Assembly (NCBI GenBank): GCA_029259815.1
Contig: JAJDEJ010000171.1
Location: forward strand, 1 to 38,245
DNA length: 38,245 nt
From: Planctomycetaceae bacterium
GTDB taxonomy: Bacteria; Planctomycetota; Planctomycetia; Planctomycetales; Planctomycetaceae
Direction: 5' to 3'
The translations under genes were made by a program, and so were the position numbers. The notes under the pieces are model-generated. The model was given only the letters and a program-made list of their open reading frames with translations, was not told the origin of the DNA and did no database searches. Numbering within the stretch: the first letter of the stretch is position 1; each line of letters starts with the position of its first letter. Of this stretch, positions 33,597 to 38,245 are shown piece after piece.

Positions 33597-34115
33597 TCAG
33601 GAAGCGCCGCGGATGTCTGCGAAGCGGATCGACAGGTATCTCAGCAGGTCGCGGGCGGAGATGATGCCGATCGCATCACCCTCGGTGCCGGCCACGGGCA
33701 AGTGCCGATACCCGCCGACTGACATGGCATGCATCGTGTACGCAATGGAGTCAGTCAGGCTGATGGTTGCGGGCGAAGCGGTCATGAATTCCGAGACGGG
33801 TGACGTCAGCGCGGCACGGTCCGGGAGCACGCGGTTCAGGACGTCCCGTTCGCTGAAGATGCCGGTGATCTGTCCGTCATCTTCGACGAGCAGGCAACCG
33901 ATCTGATGGTCAACCATCGTGTCGATCGCAGCCTGCACGGACGTGTCAGCAGTCACCGTGACCGGCCTCTTGGGAGCCAGTGTGCGGACCACATGTTCGG
34001 TGATGGCGCGCTCTAAATCGCTGGTCGGCAGATCAAGACCGCTGAGCGGCTGCTCGCAGGTCTCGCAGGCATCGACGCCTGGGATGTTGTCGTGACCGCA
34101 GTGAGGACAAATCAT
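33597..34115 (-). CDS. Zinc-ribbon protein with a CBS domain pair
   Basis: Protein of 172 residues. The first 20 residues hold a zinc ribbon with two CxxC knuckles (Cys3, Cys6, Cys17, Cys20). Two CBS motifs follow: VTVTADTSVQAAIDTMVDHQIGCLLV with GQITGIFSERDVLNRV, and ATISLTDSIAYTMHAMSVGGYRHLPV with IGIISARDLLRYL. CBS pairs bind adenosine nucleotides (AMP, ATP, SAM, NADH) and switch partner proteins. It lies 30 bp after korB on the same strand, so it may report energy charge to the oxidoreductase or its regulation. The ATG at 34115 is chosen over the adjoining TTG. The second CBS pair protein at 37349 lacks the zinc ribbon but has the same SERD/TERDLLR style, pointing to a duplication. Confidence 0.9.
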   Translation of the reverse strand: MICPHCGHDNIPGVDACETCEQPLSGLDLPTSDLERAITEHVVRTLAPKRPVTVTADTSVQAAIDTMVDHQIGCLLVEDDGQITGIFSERDVLNRVLPDRAALTSPVSEFMTASPATISLTDSIAYTMHAMSVGGYRHLPVAGTEGDAIGIISARDLLRYLSIRFADIRGAS

Positions 34116-34145
34116 CAAGGGGACTCATTTCGCAAATTGCAATGA

Positions 34146-35171
34146 CTATTTCACTTCCCAGGTATCGCCACTGTTGAACAAGGCTTCGAGGTCACCCGTG
34201 CCGTTCTTGGCGGTGGCGTCCTCCAATTGTCGGGCGACTTCACCATCATAGGTCGGTCGTGAGATGTCTCGGAAGATGCCCATCGGTTCGGGCATGTCTG
34301 GCCAACGCATCCGACCGAGTTGGAAGGCGTGGGCCGGCTCGTTAGCCGACTCATCGTGGAACAACAGGTCGTCCTCTTTCACCTCATCGAGGCTGACAAC
34401 CTCCGGCTCACCCTTGCCATTGAGGCGGATCCCCTTGTCGCGGTTGGGACCGTAGATGAGCGGCTTGCCGTCTTCGAGATAGATACAGTTTTCGATCTTC
34501 TGGTCTTTCTTCGAGGCGAAGTCGAAGGCTCCCGAGTTGAAGACGTTGCAGTCCTGATAGACCTCGACGAAGGCGGTGCCTTTGTGCTTCGCGGCACGCT
34601 CCAGCACCATTGTGAGGTGCTTGATGTCGACATCGACACTGCGGGCGACGAAGGTGGCCTCCGAGCCGATGGCAATCGAAAGCGGGCTGAGCGGGTGATC
34701 GACAGAGCCCAGCGGTGTGCTCTTGGTCCGTTTGCCGAGCGGACTTGTGGGCGAGTACTGGCCTTTCGTGAGGCCGTAGATTTGGTTGTTGAACAGGATG
34801 ATCTTGAGGTCGACATTACGGCGGATGGCGTGCATCAGATGGTTGCCGCCGATGGAGAGACCATCGCCGTCACCCGTGATGACCCAGACCTGAAGCTCCG
34901 GACGCGCGACCTTGAGGCCGGTGGCAATGGCGGGGGCACGACCGTGGATGCTGTGGAAGCCGTAGGTGTCCATGTAGTAGGGGAACCGGCTAGAGCAGCC
35001 GATGCCCGAGACGAACACGATCTCCTCCTTGGGGATGCCGAGGGTGGGGAGCACCTTCTTCATCTGGGCAAGGATCGAGTAGTCGCCGCACCGCGGACAC
35101 CAGCGAATCTCCTGATCGCTGGCGAAGTCCTTGGCGGTCAGAACAGGGAGTTCAACGTCGGTCGTGGACAT
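34146..35171 (-). CDS. korB: 2-oxoacid:ferredoxin oxidoreductase beta subunit (KorB-like)
   Basis: Subunit of 341 residues that binds thiamine diphosphate and one 4Fe-4S cluster. WCPRCGDYSI (Cys25, Cys28), GIGCSSRFPYY (Cys59) and QDCNVFN supply four cluster cysteines in the usual order. GDGDGLSIGGNH (100-111) with ILFNNQIYGLTKGQ is the TPP-Mg2+ motif. The two-subunit type decarboxylates 2-oxoglutarate (or pyruvate) to the CoA ester and reduces ferredoxin. Residues do not let me fix the substrate; 2-oxoglutarate is favoured because this KorAB layout is common in aerobic bacteria. It lies 133 bp after korA, a gap filled by a short tandem repeat. The ATG at 35171 matches the family N-terminus. 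Confidence 0.95.
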   Translation of the reverse strand: MSTTDVELPVLTAKDFASDQEIRWCPRCGDYSILAQMKKVLPTLGIPKEEIVFVSGIGCSSRFPYYMDTYGFHSIHGRAPAIATGLKVARPELQVWVITGDGDGLSIGGNHLMHAIRRNVDLKIILFNNQIYGLTKGQYSPTSPLGKRTKSTPLGSVDHPLSPLSIAIGSEATFVARSVDVDIKHLTMVLERAAKHKGTAFVEVYQDCNVFNSGAFDFASKKDQKIENCIYLEDGKPLIYGPNRDKGIRLNGKGEPEVVSLDEVKEDDLLFHDESANEPAHAFQLGRMRWPDMPEPMGIFRDISRPTYDGEVARQLEDATAKNGTGDLEALFNSGDTWEVK

Positions 35172-35184
35172 GATATTGAGTGGG

Positions 35185-35238
35185 GTCAGTTGTCAGTTGT
35201 CAGTTGTCAGTTGTCAGTTGTCAGTTGTCAGTTGTCAG
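35185..35238. repeat. Heptanucleotide tandem repeat between korA and korB
   Basis: GTCAGTT is repeated seven times without error from 35185 to 35233, with a partial eighth unit to 35238. A degenerate stretch follows, and a pair of ACTGAAAACTGAT units lies at 35276-35302. On the minus strand the array stands between the korA stop and the korB start, ending 14 bp before the korB ATG and so overlapping the place for its ribosome binding site. Copy number changes could alter korB translation. Confidence 0.95.
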
Positions 35239-35304
35239 GATTGAGTCGTCAGTCAGTTGAGGCTTGTGTCCGGCAACTGAAAACTGATGACTGAAAACTG
35301 ATAA

Positions 35305-37173
35305 CTACTTCAGCATTTCGTCAATCTTACGCGTGAGTTCCGAGACAAGGAACGGTTTGCCTTGAATCTTGTTGTAACCCTGAGCATCAACGAGGTACTT
35401 GCCGCGGATGATGTGGCGAAGTTGGCCCATGTTGAGTTCGGGGATCAGCACTTGTTTGTAGTTGCCGAGGATGTCGCCCAGGTTGCGGGGGAAGGGGCTG
35501 ATGTACCTGAGATGACAGTGAGCGACCGACTTGCCAGCCTTGATGCTGCGATCGACCGCTGTACGGACCGCTCCGAAGGGGCCGCCCCAACTGACGAGGA
35601 GCAGATCGCCGCTGTCCGGGCCGAACACTTCCTGCTCGGGAATGTCGTTGGCGATGAGGTCGATCTTGCGTTGCCGCGTCTCGACCATGTGCTGGTGATT
35701 CTGCGGATCGTAATCGACGTTACCGCTGCCGTCTGACTTTTCGATGCCGCCGAGGCGGTGTTCGAGACCGGGCGTGCCGGGGATGGCCCAGGGGCGGACG
35801 AGGTTGTCGTCACGCAAGTAGGGGAGGTAACCGTCGCCGTTGGCGTTGGGCTCGGTCGGATGTTTGACCGTAATCGGCTTGAGGTCTGCGATGTTGGGCA
35901 CGGGCCACGGCTCGGCTCCGTTGGCAATGTAGCCGTCCGTCAGTAGGAAAACGGGCGTCATGTGTTCAACGGCGAGACGCATCGCTTCCTGCGCCATGTC
36001 GAAGCAGTCGGCAGGTGACTGTGCTGCGACGAGCACCATTGGGCAGTCGCCGTTGCGGCCGAAGTAGGAGAGGAACAGGTCGGACTGTTCGGTTTTCGTC
36101 GGCAGACCCGTGCTCGGTCCGCCACGTTGAACGTTGACAATCACCATCGGCAGTTCGGTCATCACCGCGAGGCCGATGCCTTCGCCCTTGAGCGCGATGC
36201 CCGGTCCACTGCTTGCGGTAACAGCCAGCGCGCCACCAAAGGATGCTCCGATGATCGAAGTGATCGCGGCAATCTCGTCTTCGGCCTGAAACGTCTTGAC
36301 GCCGAAGTGCTTGAGCTTGGCGAGCTCATGCAGAATATCACTCGCTGGTGTGATGGGATAGCCGCCGTAAAACAATTCCTTGCCTGCAAGCTTGGCCGCC
36401 GTCGCGAGGCCGAAGGCGACCGCTTCGTTCCCCGTGATCTTGCGATACTTTCCCGGTGGGAGTTCAGCCGGGGCGACCTCATAGTGGACGGTGAACGTCT
36501 CGGTCGAGAAGCCGTAGTTCTGACCCGCCTTGAGTGCCCGCAGGTTGGACTCTGCGATGGAGGGGTGCTTGGCGAACTTGGTGCTCAACCATTCTTCGGT
36601 CGGCTTGGCGTCACGGTCGTACAGCCAGTAGACGAGGCCGAGGGCGAAGATGTTCTTGCAGCGATCGGCCTCGCGTTGGGTGAGACCAAGCCCTTCGACC
36701 GCGTCCCGGGTGAGTCGCGTCATGGGCACCTTATGAACGCGGTAACCTGCAAGAGCTTCGTTGTCTTCCAGCGGATTGGACTCGTAATGCGCCTTCTGCA
36801 GGTTGCCCTTGTCGAAGGCGTCCTCGTTCACGATCAGCGTGCCGCCCCGTTTGAGATCCTGCAGGTTGGTCTTGAGAGCCGCCGGGTTCATGGCGACGAG
36901 CGTGTCGACTTCGTCACCGGGCGTGAAGATTTCGTTGCTGGAGAAGCAGAGCTGGAAGCCCGACACGCCGGCGAGTGATCCGGCGGGGGCGCGGATCTCA
37001 GCAGGGAAGTCGGGCAGGGTGCTGACGTCGTTGCCGAACACGGCTGAGACGTTGGTGAATTGGGTGCCGGCGAGCTGCATGCCGTCGCCGCTGTCACCGC
37101 AAAAGCGGATCACGACGGAGTCAAGTTCTTGCGATTCTTTGCCGTTGACTTCGGCGGTGGCGGCTGTCGACAT
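35305..37173 (-). CDS. korA: 2-oxoacid:ferredoxin oxidoreductase, fused gamma-alpha subunit (KorA-like)
   Basis: Protein of 622 residues. The first ~190 residues are the gamma domain ([20 protein letters not shown] at the start, then [13 protein letters not shown]). The alpha part follows with [37 protein letters not shown] (the YPITP motif next to TPP), [20 protein letters not shown] and [25 protein letters not shown]. The C-terminal domain ends [13 protein letters not shown]. This gamma-alpha fusion plus a separate beta subunit is the KorAB pattern, which needs no ferredoxin-like delta subunit. I chose the ATG at 37173 because homology begins within 20 residues; the frame upstream to 37425 is open without likeness. 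It follows the CBS pair gene by 175 bp. Confidence 0.95.
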   Translation of the reverse strand: MSTAATAEVNGKESQELDSVVIRFCGDSGDGMQLAGTQFTNVSAVFGNDVSTLPDFPAEIRAPAGSLAGVSGFQLCFSSNEIFTPGDEVDTLVAMNPAALKTNLQDLKRGGTLIVNEDAFDKGNLQKAHYESNPLEDNEALAGYRVHKVPMTRLTRDAVEGLGLTQREADRCKNIFALGLVYWLYDRDAKPTEEWLSTKFAKHPSIAESNLRALKAGQNYGFSTETFTVHYEVAPAELPPGKYRKITGNEAVAFGLATAAKLAGKELFYGGYPITPASDILHELAKLKHFGVKTFQAEDEIAAITSIIGASFGGALAVTASSGPGIALKGEGIGLAVMTELPMVIVNVQRGGPSTGLPTKTEQSDLFLSYFGRNGDCPMVLVAAQSPADCFDMAQEAMRLAVEHMTPVFLLTDGYIANGAEPWPVPNIADLKPITVKHPTEPNANGDGYLPYLRDDNLVRPWAIPGTPGLEHRLGGIEKSDGSGNVDYDPQNHQHMVETRQRKIDLIANDIPEQEVFGPDSGDLLLVSWGGPFGAVRTAVDRSIKAGKSVAHCHLRYISPFPRNLGDILGNYKQVLIPELNMGQLRHIIRGKYLVDAQGYNKIQGKPFLVSELTRKIDEMLK

Positions 37174-37348
37174 GTCGTGTTTCGTCCTCTCGGCGGTCGC
37201 TCGTTCAGTGATTGACGTTAGCGGACCGTGTGATCTTTCTGAGGTGATTCGCACGTCGGTGACGCGGAACCACAAAGTGATTTCGGAATGAATGGGGGGG
37301 AAGTCAGTGCGGGAATCAAATGCTGTGGGTTCATTGAATCGAGTCGCC

Positions 37349-37834
37349 TCAGGCTCCCTCCGCTCGACTGACGCTGAGCAACGCATTCGATGCCTGGTTG
37401 TAGACTGTGGTCGGCACCTGATCAACGACGTAATTCATCACCGTTTTGACGTCGATGACCCCGACCGCACAAGCATCGTTGCCGACGATCGGCAGGCGAC
37501 GGTATCCGCCCTGGTCCATCAGACGGACGGCATCGAGGAGCGTATCATCGGTCGAGAGTGTTTGCGGATTCGTGGTCATCGATTCGCTGACAGGTGAGTT
37601 GAAATCCGTGGATTCAGCCAGAAGCCGAAGCAGGTCGCGCTCTGTGATGATGCCGACCAGTTGATCGTTTTGGCACACGAGAGCACTGCCGTGGCTGACC
37701 TCACGCATGGCCGCAGCGGCCTCTTCGAGCGTTTGGTCGGGGGAAAGCAGGGGCACGACGGTCAGCGTCAGCTCACTGACGTGCGTCTCGGACAACAACC
37801 GTCTGAGATCAAACTCGACGGACCCGTCTGACAT
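37349..37834 (-). CDS. CBS domain pair protein
   Basis: Protein of 161 residues made almost only of a CBS pair. The first repeat has [29 protein letters not shown] with [16 protein letters not shown], the second has [32 protein letters not shown] and [14 protein letters not shown]. Such stand-alone pairs bind adenine nucleotides and act as energy or redox sensors. It is the first gene of a minus-strand run that continues with korA, korB and a second CBS protein, so regulation of the oxidoreductase is a fair inference. The ATG at 37834 is used; the ribosome binding site is weak. The tail beyond QVPTTVYNQ is short and likely disordered. Confidence 0.9.
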   Translation of the reverse strand: MSDGSVEFDLRRLLSETHVSELTLTVVPLLSPDQTLEEAAAAMREVSHGSALVCQNDQLVGIITERDLLRLLAESTDFNSPVSESMTTNPQTLSTDDTLLDAVRLMDQGGYRRLPIVGNDACAVGVIDVKTVMNYVVDQVPTTVYNQASNALLSVSRAEGA

Positions 37835-38245
37835 GGATTCGGCTATTCACTCTTCGTGACGGCTTCGCATGTGTGTCACGCGAAGGTTCGCCACTTTCGT
37901 CCGGCTATTCAATGAAGTCGATTCGTCGAAGACAGTGATGCCTGCACAATTGCGAGAATCCCTGAGCTTCCTACCGACACAGCCATTCTTGCAACTTCGC
38001 GGAGGCTTGGAAAGTCCGTGTTCGCCGATTTTGGCAGGTGTCTTGTGGTTTTTGAGATTTTCGAGATTCGCCCTTCCGCAGCGACGATTTGACATCTCCG
38101 CCCGACGGGGACAACATGATGTGCATGAATGCCCAGAGTGCTTGGGGACGCTCGCCGTTTTCGCCCCTCGGCGAGCCGATGTGAGTTGAGGTTGCTGCGA
38201 AAACGTCGAGTGGACCCTCGTCAGAGGAACCTCACTCAGGAGGGT
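37835..38245. other. Right edge, upstream region of the CBS-korAB unit
   Basis: No gene is recognised. The promoter of the minus-strand CBS-korAB unit should lie here, but no clear boxes were found. A plus-strand frame at 37869-38189 has no family likeness. At the very end ACCCTC (38214-38219) and GAGGGT (38240-38245) could form a stem cut off by the window edge. Confidence 0.4.

Noticed and set aside
35185-35303. Possible CRISPR array
   Set aside because: The units are 7 bp with no spacers, and there are no cas genes; it is a simple tandem repeat.
37869-38189. Plus-strand frame of 106 residues at the right edge
   Set aside because: No domain, no ribosome binding site and a composition rich in Arg, Leu and Phe typical of a chance frame.

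Overview
The window looks like chromosomal DNA of a planctomycete (Planctomycetota). The sequence shows a DUF1559 pseudopilin-like protein, a PEP-CTERM exported protein, a GYF_2-domain membrane protein, two leucine-rich-repeat lipoproteins, a flotillin-like FloA and many short intergenic palindromes. This combination is typical of that phylum; genus-level placement cannot be made from sequence reading alone. No rRNA, CRISPR array, transposase, integrase or phage gene was seen. One tRNA, Lys(CTT), is present.

Layout from left to right. (1) 0.4-1.7 kb: a PEP-CTERM protein and a small proline-rich secreted protein, both minus strand, with a terminator hairpin behind them. (2) 1.7-2.9 kb: gene-poor, holding a MITE-like inverted-repeat element, tRNA-Lys and a mirror-symmetric cluster of six palindromes. 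(3) 3.0-5.4 kb: an overlapping SGNH/AlgJ-like plus MBOAT (AlgI/DltB-like) pair, probably for polysaccharide O-acetylation. (4) 5.8-7.9 kb: DUF1559 and GYF_2 proteins on the plus strand. (5) 8.0-12.5 kb, minus strand: a decayed calcineurin-like phosphoesterase, a GT2 glycosyltransferase, a GT39-like membrane glycosyltransferase and a sialidase-like BNR protein. The GT2 gene is bracketed by inverted copies of an intergenic repeat. (6) 12.9-18.9 kb, plus strand: an unknown basic protein, floA, a csrA broken by one extra base, then a tight operon of GT4 glycosyltransferase, an (alpha/alpha) barrel protein and a GH130 glycoside phosphorylase. (7) 19.4-24.7 kb: an RND efflux pump with its lipoprotein adaptor (minus) and a small K+-channel-like protein (plus). 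(8) 24.7-29 kb: a large membrane protein of unknown function with a cadherin-like N-terminus, divergent from an LRR+TPR lipoprotein. (9) 29-32 kb, minus: sugar isomerase/epimerase-like TIM barrel, TerC and a carbon-nitrogen hydrolase. (10) 32-37.8 kb, minus: a probable transcription unit of CBS protein, KorA (fused gamma-alpha), KorB, zinc-ribbon CBS protein, receiver-like protein and LRR lipoprotein.

Functional themes are envelope and polysaccharide biology (MBOAT/SGNH, GT39, GT2, GT4/GH130, sialidase-like, RND pump) and a ferredoxin-dependent 2-oxoacid oxidoreductase embedded among nucleotide-sensing CBS proteins. The least expected points are the one-base frameshift in csrA, the GT2 gene whose start and stop codons both lie inside inverted repeat copies, the mirror-ordered palindrome cluster, an 11-base C tract just before a PEP-CTERM anchor, and a 7-bp tandem repeat between korA and korB.
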